Assembly: GCA_002633005.1 (NCBI GenBank)
Contig: NMRA01000451.1
Coordinates: 39,845-103,844, forward strand
From: Phoronis australis
Lineage: Eukaryota; Phoronida; Phoronidae
Direction of reading: 5' to 3'
Length of the DNA stretch: 64,000 bases
The notes under the pieces are model-generated. The model did no database searches. It was not told where the DNA came from and was given only the letters and a program-made list of their open reading frames with translations. The translations under genes were made by a program, and so were the position numbers. Positions 11,904-23,896 of the stretch are shown here, in pieces (positions within the stretch are counted from its first letter, which is position 1; every line of letters starts with the position of its first letter).

Positions 11904-14900
11904 ATACTCTGGCTGATCTGCTAAATCCAGTGGGGGCATTATTGTGTGAGCACAGCTACATGTATGTAGGGAAGTAGGCTTGTGTGTTGTCGCAAGCTTG
12001 GCTTGCACCAGAACTGCTTGTGTGAACAGCACAAATCTAAAATTTACCTAGTCTAAGACTGAATTTTTGTCCAGGCACGGATCATGATCCTGGGCCACAT
12101 GGTAATGGTACATTGTTCATTTTGTTTAGCCACTGGATGTTTCGATCTGACAGGATTTCTCAGTGTCGCCATCACATTTAGATGATTTCTGACCACTGTA
12201 CTATTCCTTTTCCTAGAAGATGCGTAATTGATCTGAATTTATGTTTCCGCATTTTGTTTACCATTATAGATTTTTGTTTGTAAATGGGTATATATAACTG
12301 AAATTTTTAGACCCTGTTGCAGGCTGGTTTTGTTAACTTATCTTTCTGCCTGGGTTGTAAAGCCATATTCTGTCCAGGAGGTAATACGTTTTGATTTAGA
12401 CCATTTACCTCTATAAACTTTGCTCAGTTTGTTCCTTATCCAGATGGGAAGTGATTTCTGGAATTTTAGCGAATTGACAGTTTGCTATTCCTTGAGACCA
12501 TGCTGTGTGTATAAAATCGCACACTATTAGTCTGGTCTCTAGCAATTGCATATTGCCAGATCTTTCAAAGTTCTGAAATTGCCTGGAAGCAATACCTATT
12601 TTGTGTTGGTAAAATGTCTAAAACAAAAGTTGTTTTATGTGATTTTAGGCGATTATATGTCCATTTCAAATGATTTTTTGTTGGAGTACTGAAAAGTATT
12701 GGCACATTAGCTCTGGTGGCTCCTTGTTTTTTTGGCGAATTGACCATTGTATGATTCCCATGGGTAATTTTGTTACTGGTCTAGTATGTATGTACAACTG
12801 TAATCGTAGGGCAATTGTAATGCAAACCGTGTTGCAAAAGTATTTTTTCACGACCATTTCATTGTAAAATGCTGCCTAATTGGAACCGACAAGCCAATTT
12901 TTCATTTTGTGGTGGTTAGTTTTGACAAGAAAATTGATGTGGTAAATACAGCTACCTCAAGTTTGTGAAGAAGAGATTTCCAGTGTTGTCAGCAATATTG
13001 CAAAATCACTTTTTCGCAGTTAGTCTACATCACCTTAAATGTAATTCCCTGACTTTATGAGCTTTGTGTGGTTGACTCTGTCCTGTAGCAATTAGAGTGT
13101 TGAAAAGATCTAGACGGTAATTTTTTATTAGAGTCATAACATTTGCACTTTTGACTGTACAGTTATCTTTGCATTATATTACGAAAACATACTTTGTAGT
13201 ACACAAGTCTCTGGTTCGTATTATATTTTTTTCACCAGGAATATTTTCAACTTAGATGAGTTGTCTGTGAGGTAGGCAATTTTCAAATAAGATAATGAAT
13301 AAAATTGTCAAACATTGTTTTATTTTTACATGTGTGATCTTCCAATAAGTGATTACTTTTAAAAAACCTGTGCAGAATTTGATTTTACTCTTCATTTGAA
13401 GGATAATAAATCCATGAACCTGCATTGTCTAGAAATTTTACTCAAACTACATATTAGAGAGTTGGGGATTGGAATCTTAATACAACAGAGTCTACACCCG
13501 TACCATGAGCACTACAACACAATACACGGATATAAAAATTTGGTGTTTATGTTCCACGGAAGGATTCGTGTGCACGGTAATAGTTACTAAGGTGCGTGGT
13601 CATTGTTTGTGGATACTTTAGGATTCCTTTTCTGCGGTCATCCACGGGAAACCTGGTCGCATAGAGAACAATAGATTAGCATCTTCATTGTTCCCGTTGT
13701 TATAATAAAGATACAATGACGAGCACTTATCGGCAACGGTCGGATGTACGCAAGGTTCTACGTGTATATCCATGCGACCTGTGTTGTTACATCCAACAAT
13801 GACACAACAAAGGAAAACAATGATAGGACCGCTGGCCAAAAAATATGCGATGAGTTGCCATGGACAGTGGTGGAGTTTGACTTGTCATTCGAATGTTTTT
13901 AGAGAACTGCAAACCCGGTATTTTGTCAGGAAAATTTCTGCGGTCTTTTGTTTTAAGTCGTGGGAAAAATTGCGGTCATGTAACCAAACTTATCATTCAT
14001 TTGATATTACAATGCATTACATGAACATTTGATCAACAGAAAATCTGACTTGAGTATGTTTGAAGAAATACCCATGAGGAAATTGCAAAGTAAAATAACT
14101 GTAAATCAAAATAACCTACATTTGTCGAGTTCATGTCTAACCCTGTTCACTGTGGAGGACATAATCGGCATTTTACAAAATGGAGCCATGTATGGTATTT
14201 AGGGGTACTATAGCCCTAAGTGATCAGTAGTAAAACGTTCAAAGCATTCAGGAGGAACTAACTTGTTGCAAAATATCGAAAAACATGAAGGGCAATCGGA
14301 TTTTACGGTGCTCACGCATCGATTTCAGATATATGAAAAATTTCTTTTTTAATACATTTGAGGTGCACAAAATATATAACTAATAAACTGGCTGACAAAG
14401 TTTTTATTTCATGAAATAAAAGTCACATGTTTTGTCAACATTTTGGCATAACAGTGGGGCAGATTTGGTACAGCAGTGTACTGAACACAACCTCAAAATG
14501 GCATAACGGGGGGGCAGTGTATTAAAACTACTAAATGAGGGTGGTAAATCGGAATTGCGTTTCAAGACATCTGTGTAACAATGTACAGGCACCACTAAAC
14601 AATGCCAAGTAAATAATAAATCGATAGCTTTCATTCAAGGAAAAATATGAACTATAGAAAAACGCAATATTTTGATTAAATATTTTACCGCTGTTTATAG
14701 ATACCATAGGTCTACCTATGTGCCAAATTTCGTGAAAATCGGCTCACCCCACCTTGCCGCTCATGGCTGGTGCTCTTGTGGACTAGTACTTAAATTCGTC
14801 GTCACAATTACCGTACTGCCCCTCTAACTCTATAGTTACCACCACTTTCGAGGGGAACCTAAAGCGACGAAACAGGGACCCCTGTTTCATACAATGTCCT

Positions 14901-16186
14901 AAGTCTACCTTATTAAGGTCAGTGCCGGGAATCCCCGGTTGCTACAAATTTTGATTCATCCCCTCACGGATGAGATGTGAACCATATTTTGTCCAGAGCC
15001 CCAAGCAATAGCTTATTTAGCTAAATGGATAATAAGGACTACATACAGTACTAATCGTGAATAAATGACAGTATACCAACAACCCTGTCGCTATTCCCAA
15101 ACAGCACACTCATCCTAGTACCGTTACACCAGTTAGCTTTTTTGTAATTCCCAAAGCCTTTTGACTGTTCAATTGACACACAACAACAATGACCAGGTTG
15201 GTCACAATTCAGTTTTTATTGCTAACTGCTACAGAGTCAATACTAAGCACCATTATGAAGTGAAACAACGTTCTGACACAGACTACACAGATGTGGATCT
15301 AGGGCGCTGCAGGAAGTAGCCAGAGCTTTGGAAGGAAAACGATAAAAGGTTATTCCAAATGTCATGCCAGCAATGTTTTCTTTCATAGAGCCACATGTGT
15401 GCATAGTGAGAGTGCTTAACTGGATTTCCAAAACTGTCTTTATAAGAAATAGTCACGGGCATGAGTAAAATACAGGTGGCAGGTCGCTTCTTATACATCT
15501 TTTTACTGTAGTGGATACTTCTCAGCATCTCCCGTAGGTACACCATGGTGACAATCACAGCTGATGATAGCCACCACCACCTACATGTAGTGAGCACACC
15601 AAGTTGAATACAATGACCTCATTCTCAGATATACTTATGTGAGGCTGGAAAAAACAAACCTCACTATTTTTGAGTTCAACATGAAAGGGATTGTTGTTTT
15701 CAACAACATTCTTATTGGTGTCAGTGATACTTAATGTACTTTATCAAAGGTTTTCAATTATGTCACCTATTAAACTTGTGAGATTCCTGGTGAAAGAAAA
15801 CAACAAGAAGGGACTTGATAACACAAACGTTTTGTAGAAACCGCTTCTGTTGCTTGAGGAAACGACAGTGCTTCTTGTCTTGAATTCAAAACATACCTGC
15901 ATGTGAAGAGATCGAACAGTGACTGTCACCCAAACCCATTCCTCTGCACATGGCTCAGAGTTGTAATCATGTTGCAACTGTTGCTGGACTCGTGTTGCCT
16001 GTTGCTGATGCAACGGTGATGCGCACTACGATGATCCATTAAAAAACATGACAATCATACAAAATGCCAGTCTGAGCAGTACATGGATAACATTGATTTA
16101 TACTTTCCATAGGATATACATTGATGCAAAAGTGTGAGTGTGCCTCAAATTGAAACTTCACTGTTATAACTGTTTCTAGGCCCATT
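11904..16186. other. no confident gene; one hydrophobic open frame at 13618-13839 (-)
   Basis: Most of this stretch shows nothing I can support. The minus frame at 13618-13839 reads a hydrophobic run (PIIVFLCCVIVG) followed by CNNTGRMDIHVEPCVHPT and ends FPWMTAEKES. That looks like a signal or membrane segment plus a short Cys-containing region. No in-frame ATG is evident upstream and no paralogue is seen, so I leave it uncalled. Around 14741-14790 there is a short inverted match (ACCTTGCCGCT, GTGGACT, TACTTAAA) to the left edge of block S. Confidence 0.35.
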
Positions 16187-16341
16187 CAGCCGATTTCATA
16201 AAGGCGGTTTAAAGTTAAACCTGGTTTAAACTAGACTTAGACCAGGTTTAAAGATAATCTGCATTTCATGAAGGTGGTTTAACTTTTAGACCAGTGGTCT
16301 AGTAAAACCTGGTTTTACTCCAGTTTAGACCTGGTCTAAGT

Positions 16342-18117
16342 AACTGTGATATATATTTATTGAAGGATACACAGAGCATACAAAGAAATAATAACAAACC
16401 CAGAAACCGCGAAGCATTATATCTGGGTTGTAAACAATTCATCAATGAAACTTATATACATAGAGGTATATACACTTAAGTAGTATCTAAAATAAGTATT
16501 CCCATACTTAGACATGCTATTACAGATACATAAAAACAAAAATATGTACAGATTCATGTAGGGAAATCGGATGCAACAATATTGATAAACGGTACAAAAA
16601 AATTTGCTAACGTTGCTTAGGAGGAATTCGTTGAGAACGAAGTCAAGGTTAGGACTACCATTCAGTAATAATGTAACTCTAGTAGGGATATTATTACAAG
16701 AATTGAGAGCGTTAACAATTGATTGGTTATCATTGAGTGCACGAAAGAGTGAGTCTCTCAGGCATTCGATGAGGTGACATTTGAAGAAAAAATGAGGATA
16801 AGATTGAAGGTCACCACATCTACAGTTTGGAGAGACATTACTAAAGTTGTGCCTGAACTTGTCAGAGTTGAGGAAAAGGCCACATCTTGATCTGTACAAT
16901 GCTATTTCGTTATCGCAGGTAAGGGAAAATTGAGTCAAGGGAGTTGAGTTATCAAAATTATGAAAAACAGTTCTAAAATTATTTTTTATACTCGTAAAAG
17001 AGTTGCTTTCCTTAACAGAAACTGGAAGTGAATTCCAGTTGTTGATGCACATCATGACTGTAGACCTTCTGAATGCCTGACTGAACGACGGAGGAATTGC
17101 ATATGGGGTGGAGGATCTCAAATCACTACGATGGCCTTGTCTAGTATATTGTTGACATTGTTTATTACCTTGAAAGTGAATGTGGTCATGTGAAGATTGC
17201 GTCGAGTAGACAGTTTGGGCCACTTGAGACTATTCAAAACCTTAACACTATTGGATCCCCTGTAAGCTCCGGTTATGAGTAAGGCGGCTTGATACTGTAA
17301 CTTCTCCAAATGTTGGAGTGCACCCGTATTGGCAGACAGATATATAATATCACAATAATCAATGTGTGGAAGTACAAAGGATTTGAACAAAACTTCTAAA
17401 TGTGTAAATTCAGATGACGAGAGACAAGCTTAAGTGGGTTAATTAGTTCCTGAGTTTTTTGTACGAGCTCCCGAACATGAGGGGTGAATGAGAGTTTTTC
17501 ATCTAACAGTATACCCAGATGTCTGTGCGACTGTTTTCTAGGAATGATTTCATCATTAAGTTTAAGGTCATAAGACGGGTCAACAAGGAAGAGAGCATTA
17601 ATAGATTTGAAGAAGGTGAGGTCAACACTTTTTTCTGGTTTAAAATTCATTCTCCATTCTTGTGACCAATAGCTTAGTTTATTTAAGTAGCGTTGAAGCT
17701 GCAAAGAACATTCAGGGCTGCTCCCTACGAAGGGGTAAAAAAGCGCCGTGTCATCTGCATAAAGGTTTGTGCTACATGACAGGTAAGGTTATTAATATAA
17801 ACCAAGAAGTGAAGAGGGCCCGATACGCTACCCTGGGGTACACCTGCGTTTACAAATCCAGGAGGGGATAAAGTTGAAAGTACGCCGTCGAAACGAACAC
17901 TGTATGTTCTTTCGGAGAGATATGAGGTGATCATGTTTAAAAGATTACCAGTAATGCCATAGGATCGAAGTTTGTGAAGTACATGTAGAAGGTCGTGAGG
18001 GACACAGTCGAAAGCAGAAGCTATATCTAGAAAAATGGACCTGACACTCTCGCCCTGTGAAAATGTAAATGAATCTCATGTACTATTTCAACAAGTTGTG
18101 CCACGGTGCTGTTCTAA
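16342..18117 (-). mobile_element. 5'-truncated Jockey/CR1-type LINE, ORF2 relic
   Basis: The insertion is bounded by the 8-bp direct repeat GTCTAAGT (16334-16341 and 18118-18125). Copy A shows the uninterrupted site. Minus-strand fragments run in order. At 17725-17934 is the RT region with GVPQGSVSGPLHFLVYIN. At 17396-17704 is the region with YWSQEWRMNF and HLGILLDEKLSF, typical of the RT thumb side. Then comes 17118-17390, and then 16417-17223 (268 codons) ending in a Cys/His motif around CRCGDLQSYPHFFFKC. The separate frames show indels, so the element is dead. An AATAAA-like 3' end lies at 16350-16360. The clade is by eye only. Confidence 0.85.
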
Positions 18118-18354
18118 GTCTAAGTCAGTTTTCATTTCACCAACGAGGTCTATATTCTTTAGACCTGTATTAAGATCTTAAACCATGTTTAACTATAGGC
18201 TTGGTCAGACCCAGGTTTAACTGTTAAATATGTCAGACTTGCATGGTATAGGTTCAACAGTATGATGCCGCGGAGAGCATTTGCAACGCAGTTTTAGAGC
18301 TAAAAAGGAATATTTTCAATATTCAGTTTTACTATGACACAAGATCAAATGTAG

Positions 18355-18507
18355 CAGTGGCGGATCCAGGATGTTTTAAAGGGCGGGCGGTAAGGACTTT
18401 TTGAAAGGGGGGGCCAAGTCAACAACTTGAAAATTATAGATTTGGTATCACTAAAATCAACGGAAAAGGGGGGCTCCGGACCCCTTGACCCCCTGGATCT
18501 GCTTATG
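18355..18507. mobile_element. hAT-like MITE inside element B, left part (split by LINE)
   Basis: The element starts CAGTGGCGGATCCAGG and would end at GCTTATG. The end has been duplicated as the LINE target site (18501-18507 and 20209-20215). The outer flanks TGTAG (18350-18354) and CGTAG (20216-20220) correspond to the CGTAG duplication of copies A and C. Confidence 0.8.
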
Positions 18508-20175
18508 TCCCCAGTGCTGTTCAATATCTACACCTTCCCACTCGCCAGACTGAACTGCGCTGACTGCCGACTTAGCACCTTTGTAGACGACATGCTGCTG
18601 TCATCGCAAGGACAAACACATCTTGAGATTCTCCACAAAGCACAGTCTTCATTGATGAAAATCTGCGAGTTTTGTGCTACCAGCGGAATGAGCTGCAATG
18701 GAGACAAATGTGAAGCTCTCTTCTGTACTCTGGACAATCGCCTCAGTGTTGATGATTTCCCTTGCCCTACATACGATGGGAAGTTGATTACAACATCTGA
18801 CCACATGCGTCACTTGGGTGTAGAACTTGACCGCAGGCTTAACTTCACAACTCAAGTTAACAGTATGATCAGCCGTGCCAACAGAGGAATCAATGCCCTT
18901 AGGGCTGCGGCTGGTCGGAAGGCGGAGGAAAGGCACCTCGTCATGCTTGATAAAGCCCTGGTCACTTCGGTCTTCGACTACGCTCTCCCCATGATCAACA
19001 TCAGTAAAAATCAAATCAACAGACTTGAGAGGCTCCAGAACATTGGTCTTCGCGTCATCACTGGATGCACAAGATCTACGTCAGTCACAGCATTAGGTTA
19101 CCTTGTCGGTATTCCCAGCATTGCAGACAGACAATCCCTTCTACAAGGTATTACTGTAGCCAAGGCTGTTCAAAGCCCCTTCCATCCATTACACAGTCAA
19201 GTGAAGACTGCACTTGACAGGTGCGTGAACCCCGTCCCTGCAACAGAAACTTATGGACTTCGTCCTAGACCTTTTCGCAATGCCTCCCACCAAAGACTTA
19301 GCAGGTGCTCGTGGACTGTCGCTGCTGTTAATGCAACCATGGGTCTCATCGGTGAACACATGATCGCGCAAGATGCTGCTTGGCTGCCAGTACAAGAACT
19401 TGGTGAGGAACAAAATGTCATCATTGCTTTCAACAGAGAAGCTCGGGAATGGCCTCCTGGAGTAGCCCAAGTATTGTGCCGTCAGCAATGGCGTGATCTT
19501 GGCGGTATTAATGCCATCATTGTAGCAACTGATGGATCCTTCGATGGTGAAACTAATCGTGCGGGATGGGGTTATCAAATACGCTGTGCTAACAACGTCA
19601 TTGCGGAAGGTAGTGGTTGCCACCATGTATACACAAGCAGTACGCGGATGGAGTTTGAGGCTATACAACGTGCCCTAACCAAGCTGTCACTCCTAGACCT
19701 GGAGAATCACACCATTATCTTTGCCACCGATTTCATGGCTGTGTTGATGAAAGTTCAATCTGGAAACCTCCCAGCCAACTGGGGTGTCTTCCGATCACGC
19801 CACCCTCATCATGTAGTGATCTGGTCTTTCGTACCTGGCCACGCCGGTGTCTTGATTAATGAGCGTGCAGATTACCTCGCTGGCTCATGCACCACCAACC
19901 AACCCCTTTACTTATATTCGGCTGACGTTAAGCTGCTGGCCCACAAACGCAACCTCGATCAGACTGCATCCCAACTGGCTGAGTTCAATGATGGCAGCCG
20001 CCTGCTCGAAGCCGGTATTACTTATGGCCATGCTGCGAAGAGTCACAAGAAGAGCCGTGCCCGAGTGCTGTCTAATCAAATGCTTACAGGCAAGGTCAGC
20101 TCTGGAGTTCTGCGCCTTCTGCTGTCACGGGGATGGTCTGGGGATGGGATTAATGCACCAGCATATCCCCAATGA
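18427..20175 (+). CDS. LINE reverse transcriptase-RNase H fragment, long intact frame
   Basis: This frame of 582 codons starts in the MITE by chance (about residues 1-26 are MITE-derived) and then reads a non-LTR retrotransposon ORF2 from mid-RT to its natural end. Visible elements are SPVLFNIY; the catalytic box as FVDD (residues about 52-55); RHLGVELDRRLNF; and an RNase H domain. Its acidic residues are in ATDGSFDG (about 368), RMEFEAIQ (about 407), FATDF (about 433) and GHAGV...ERADYLAG (about 471-482). The stop lies 33 bp before the 3' tail repeats. RNase H at this position is typical of I, Nimb, Ingi, Outcast or Tad-like clades. There is no endonuclease domain (5' truncation). The absence of any stop or frameshift over 1.65 kb marks a recent insertion. 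It has no start codon of its own, so it is not expected to make a functional protein. Confidence 0.85.
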   Translation: MKIIDLVSLKSTEKGGSGPLDPLDLLMSPVLFNIYTFPLARLNCADCRLSTFVDDMLLSSQGQTHLEILHKAQSSLMKICEFCATSGMSCNGDKCEALFCTLDNRLSVDDFPCPTYDGKLITTSDHMRHLGVELDRRLNFTTQVNSMISRANRGINALRAAAGRKAEERHLVMLDKALVTSVFDYALPMINISKNQINRLERLQNIGLRVITGCTRSTSVTALGYLVGIPSIADRQSLLQGITVAKAVQSPFHPLHSQVKTALDRCVNPVPATETYGLRPRPFRNASHQRLSRCSWTVAAVNATMGLIGEHMIAQDAAWLPVQELGEEQNVIIAFNREAREWPPGVAQVLCRQQWRDLGGINAIIVATDGSFDGETNRAGWGYQIRCANNVIAEGSGCHHVYTSSTRMEFEAIQRALTKLSLLDLENHTIIFATDFMAVLMKVQSGNLPANWGVFRSRHPHHVVIWSFVPGHAGVLINERADYLAGSCTTNQPLYLYSADVKLLAHKRNLDQTASQLAEFNDGSRLLEAGITYGHAAKSHKKSRARVLSNQMLTGKVSSGVLRLLLSRGWSGDGINAPAYPQ

Positions 20176-20208
20176 TCCTGTCCGTGACAGGTATTACAGG
20201 TATTACAG
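18508..20208 (+). mobile_element. young 5'-truncated RNase H-bearing LINE insertion
   Basis: The insertion is flanked by the direct repeat GCTTATG (18501-18507 and 20209-20215). It is nested at the last bases of the MITE, which resumes as CGTAGACC. The 3' end carries a short tandem tail (GTATTACAG repeated twice at about 20190-20208) instead of poly(A), as in several LINE clades that end in microsatellite-like repeats. Confidence 0.85.
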
Positions 20209-20844
20209 GCTTATGCGTAGACCAGTACTTGCTGGGGTGTGTCCTGTGGATTTCTCAGAATACGACTGGTCGAGCAGGGTGTCATCGTCGTAAGCGCTAC
20301 GGATTTGACTAAAGACAGCCTCGTCTGATTGTTATGACTGAGTTCCACCTCCACTGTTCTCCGATATAATGTTGCCAGGAAGGGGTCTTGCCCCCCCCCC
20401 CTTTGGCCGCGGACTTAAATAAACACTAAAATGACAAGGAAATAAATTTGGGCATGTAACATGTTACATCTAATCGGGAGCATGTTGTTTAATGTGTGTG
20501 AGTTGGGCACATAAATTACAGTTTTCCGTATGAGAAAAGCGTTTAGATGTTTTTCGTAAACGTCTGCACTGATTCTACTAGTGTATGCCATGGTATACCC
20601 ACGTGATCAAGGTTTCAATGAAGCACTTCAAGAGTTTCTTTGTTGGGGTGCCTTCGATACTTTAAACTTGGTTTTACTGAACCAGCTCCCTGGTCTAGCA
20701 AAACCAGGCTTTCAGACTCTTAAACCATGTTGGTGAAATGCAAGTCAGGTCAAAATTTAGACCAGGTTTAGAAAGGCCCGGTTTAAGTCTAAAACCTGGT
20801 TTTGTTAAACCGCCTAGATGAAATCGGCTGTTTCAGTTTAGTTC

Positions 20845-22035
20845 AGGTGTTAACTTGTCAAAAAATGGTGCTGGAAGTCTGATAACAGCCGACATTCAAG
20901 GCGGACAGATGTTTTTCGAAGCACTCGTGAGGCCTTCTGTCCCGTAAACTGATTGATTTTGTTTTTGATAAAATGAGTCTGGAAGGGCCAAGTCGCATAC
21001 TCAAATTCCGAGAAGAGGTGCATAAGATAGAAGCAAGCACTTTCATCAACCTTCCCGTCCTCAGACCCATATTTACCCAATCAAGAACATACCACCGATA
21101 GTACATAACCAATTAAAAATACTGAGTCACCTGAGATGTAAACTACTCAACCTTTATTAATGCTCCTACCGATCTGCCTTTGGCTGCACCCCTTTGCCTT
21201 TGAGGAGGTCCCATTCATGGTATATTATCATGTGACAATGCTATGACCACTCTCAGGGTCCAGCAATTTAAGAACCAGATTTCTCCACTAAATAACAGGC
21301 AGCCCGATTCTAACGTATGGTTTCGTTTGGTCTGAATTTTCTCCCAACAAGCTTCGGTCTACCAACACTACCCAAGTTTGCTAGCATATAAACCTGAGGT
21401 TGTCATCGTTCATCCACTGGTTTGTGTTCAAGTGGACTAGCTAGCTGACTAGTAGAGTATAGGATCCCTTATGATAAACGATGCTTTTCTTAATAATATG
21501 GCAATGAAAATCCACGAATAACTTTGCAATTAAATTCTGAAAATTGCCAGCAGGTAGAAATCCAATCCACGACCATCGAGTGACAAGCAGGGTATATCTA
21601 ATCACAGTAACAATACACTCAATTTTAGTAACAACATTGACAGACCTAAGCTACACTACAGATTTTATTCGACCCGAGCACAAGAATTGCTATCAAATTT
21701 AGTACGTAATTTCCCCCGGGTAATGGTTTCATCTAATTCTAAGCGTAATAGTTAGACTGTTAAGCTCATCAAAATGTTCAAGAAACGAATAAGTTACCTA
21801 GTTAAGGCAAACTTCTCTTCTTGAAGCACTAACGGAAAAAGCTGACTATTTGTCTCCAGTTTCCAAACGATAAAACAGCACAGCATTATGGGTAACTTTG
21901 CTTTGGTTTGTTTTCATCGCGCAGAAAATAAAAAATAAAATTAAAGTGTCTGCAAGCAGTAGATCGACCTCATACTTATGAAAAGCTCTAAATAATCATC
22001 AGAGAGTATGTTTCAATGGTTTCTGTGCAGATTCA
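20845..22035. repeat. paralogous block R, copy 1 (matches 37085-39860)
   Basis: The block is colinear with 37085-37660, 38136-38300 and 39690-39860. Examples are GCTGACATTCAAGG/GCCGACATTCAAGG, TGCCTTTGAGGAGGTCCCATTCAT, GTTTGTGTTCAAGTGGACTAGCT, AATTGCCAGCAGG, CGACCATCGAGTGACAA and CAGTAGATCGACC. This copy lacks the MITE and the 1.3-kb coding-like insertion of the other copy and so preserves both empty sites. No frame is convincingly conserved. Confidence 0.7.
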
Positions 22036-22984
22036 TTGCGCTTTTAAAAGGTATCATATGACTAAGTTACTGAGAAAAATCCAAACCGTCGCATTTCAAA
22101 AAAAAACACCTGGGTCAGATGTGGAAGGTTAACACACAGTGATACCTAGCCAGCCAGCTAGCTGTATGAAGACTGTCGTCAAAATACAGCTAGGTACCAC
22201 TGTGTGGTTTTCTTCCCTAGACCCCGAAATTGCACACAGACAGGGTAATTCTGCTCGTCACCTCGCCGTGAAACTTGTAACAACATGTAAAGCTAAAAAC
22301 CGGACGGGGTGCATGCAAAATCTGGGAATCAACCGACACTCACCTTGCCCGTTACAGCCGTTTAAGTGAAAAACAATGCAATAAACAATGCGTAACTCTC
22401 CACCTTTTCTAACAATGAAAAGTATGTCGTCGTTTTGAAAACAGTGCGCTCGTGTCACGCGCACGCGCCATTTCCTGAATTGTTGAGACATATTTCAGGA
22501 GATGATGATAGCTTGGCAGCAGCAAAATTTCTTCTGAAATTCGGTTTTTCGGTATCATAATTCTGAAAACTTATAATGAAGTGAAACCAGTTCCCAATAA
22601 TTTGTTGTGACGTGTACGCAACGTCGTAAAAGAACAACAGTTGAGTGAAGAATGGGCGAAAAAAGAAACTGGCCAATAGGTGACGCAATATTTCATGGTG
22701 CCGAAAACCGTTGCTAAAGGTCGCTCCACAACTTTAGCAGTGGAATAACGGTAGAACGCCATTTTTTTCAACACCGTTGAATAATTTAGTTTACTCAAGG
22801 AAGACTGTAGTTTTTAGTGACACTTATTTTGTGCCAGATTTTATTTTACCACTTTTTTAACCAGATCGGTGCAAAGCTGTATACTAAATACATGTATACA
22901 GCTTCGCAATGATGTGGGTAAACAAGTATCAAGGCTAGTGGTACCTAGCTGTTACGATAGCTTTCATACAGCTTGCTGTTTAAC
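22036..22984. other. no gene seen
   Basis: There are short inverted motifs around GTACCTAGCTGTA and GTATACTAAATAC (22139-22200, 22878-22960, and 38332-38415 in the other copy) but no gene. The right part is the 3' flank of the vWA-like gene. Confidence 0.35.
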
Positions 22985-23113
22985 CGGATTCATCAACATA
23001 AGCACACTAACAATGACACTTATCTTGAATTCGCACAAACGTAGTACACCAAATATTAAAAAATGAGTCCAAGCTCGAGTTTGAGTACAAAGATGAGATC
23101 ATGGGTTCTTGAG

Positions 23114-23896
23114 TTAGTATCGTGCCTTACTTCTAAGAGGAACACCCTTGCAAGTATGTTCCTTGTCTTTCTTTAACTCTGCCTTTTGCGTGTACAAGTA
23201 GCATTTGGTGTTATCAATTTGGGCGTTGATACCATATTTGTGCATACAAAGCGCATTGATGGTCGTCGCAAACTTTTCCGTGAGAACCGGGATCGTAAGA
23301 AACGGTTTCCGTGGCTTCATAAAACTCAGTGGCTCATTTTCTGCTACAATAGTCAAGTCGCTGCCAAGTAATCGGGAAACCTCTATACTTTCCTTTTTGA
23401 GTGGATGTGGGAAAGTGAAATCGACAAATGCCAGTTCAAAAGGGTTCGTACTAATCTTTCTATAGTTCACCTCATCTCGATCGAAATAGAAAACAAATAA
23501 ATTGAGCAAGAATTTCGCTCTTGTCGATCTTTGTGTTATCTTCTCCAATTCATTGCGACATTTTGTGAATTGTGCTGACGAAGATATATCATCCCTATGA
23601 AATGGTTCATGTAAGAGTTTATCCAGTGTTTCTGACATGGAGTATGACTCTATTGGCGCGATTGGTTCCAAGTCGTAACCACATCCATAAATTCCAAATT
23701 TAACGTCTCCCTTGTAGTTTAGAGATTCGATGACTTTTCTTATAAACAGCGCAATGTGGAAGTGCCATTTCTTAAATCGTACAGCGCCTCTTGCTGTATC
23801 GACAACTATGAAGACATCTGCGCCTAAGCATATTGGTTGAGGTAAAGCATGTGCCGAAAGATGCAAAAGCACGATGACTATCGTTTCAGTATACAT
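23114..23896 (-). CDS. secreted vWA-like domain protein
   Basis: This is a single open frame of 260 codons. The N-terminus (MYTETIVIVLLHLSAHALP) is a good signal peptide, followed within ten residues by ADVFIVVDTARG, the first strand and metal-site region of a von Willebrand factor A fold. The middle segment GDVKFGIYGCGYD fits strand C. The C-terminal half, with FELAFVDFTF, VSRLLGSDLTIVA and IPVLTEKFATTINALC, fits the closing strands and last helix. The MIDAS motif D-x-S-x-S is degenerate (D-T-A-R-G), so metal-dependent ligand binding is doubtful. No membrane anchor is seen; the tail is Lys-rich. It is intronless as far as visible, and a truncated dead paralogue lies at 2595-3156. The vWA assignment is by motif pattern; the role is unknown. 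Confidence 0.7.
   Translation of the reverse strand: MYTETIVIVLLHLSAHALPQPICLGADVFIVVDTARGAVRFKKWHFHIALFIRKVIESLNYKGDVKFGIYGCGYDLEPIAPIESYSMSETLDKLLHEPFHRDDISSSAQFTKCRNELEKITQRSTRAKFLLNLFVFYFDRDEVNYRKISTNPFELAFVDFTFPHPLKKESIEVSRLLGSDLTIVAENEPLSFMKPRKPFLTIPVLTEKFATTINALCMHKYGINAQIDNTKCYLYTQKAELKKDKEHTCKGVPLRSKARY

Larger units (their letters stand above)
16187..20830. mobile_element. CAGCCG-terminal DNA transposon, copy B, with nested LINEs
   Basis: The termini are the same as in copy A: CAGCCGATTTCATAAAGG at the left and a one-mismatch complement ending CGGCTG at the right. The flanks are ATT and TTT, a possible 3-bp duplication with one change. The body matches copies A and C but is interrupted twice. 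A 1.78-kb minus-strand LINE (16342-18117) sits in the left arm, and a 1.70-kb plus-strand LINE (18508-20208) sits at the right end of the internal MITE. Removing both gives about 1.17 kb, the length of copy A. Confidence 0.85.

Noticed and set aside
13618-13839. Small secreted Cys-containing protein
   Set aside because: It has a hydrophobic N-terminal run and cysteines but no in-frame ATG at the right place, no splice signals and no paralogue.
18649-19668. Minus-strand open frames of 121 and 159 codons
   Set aside because: They are antisense shadows of the LINE RT-RNase H frame and carry no motif of their own.
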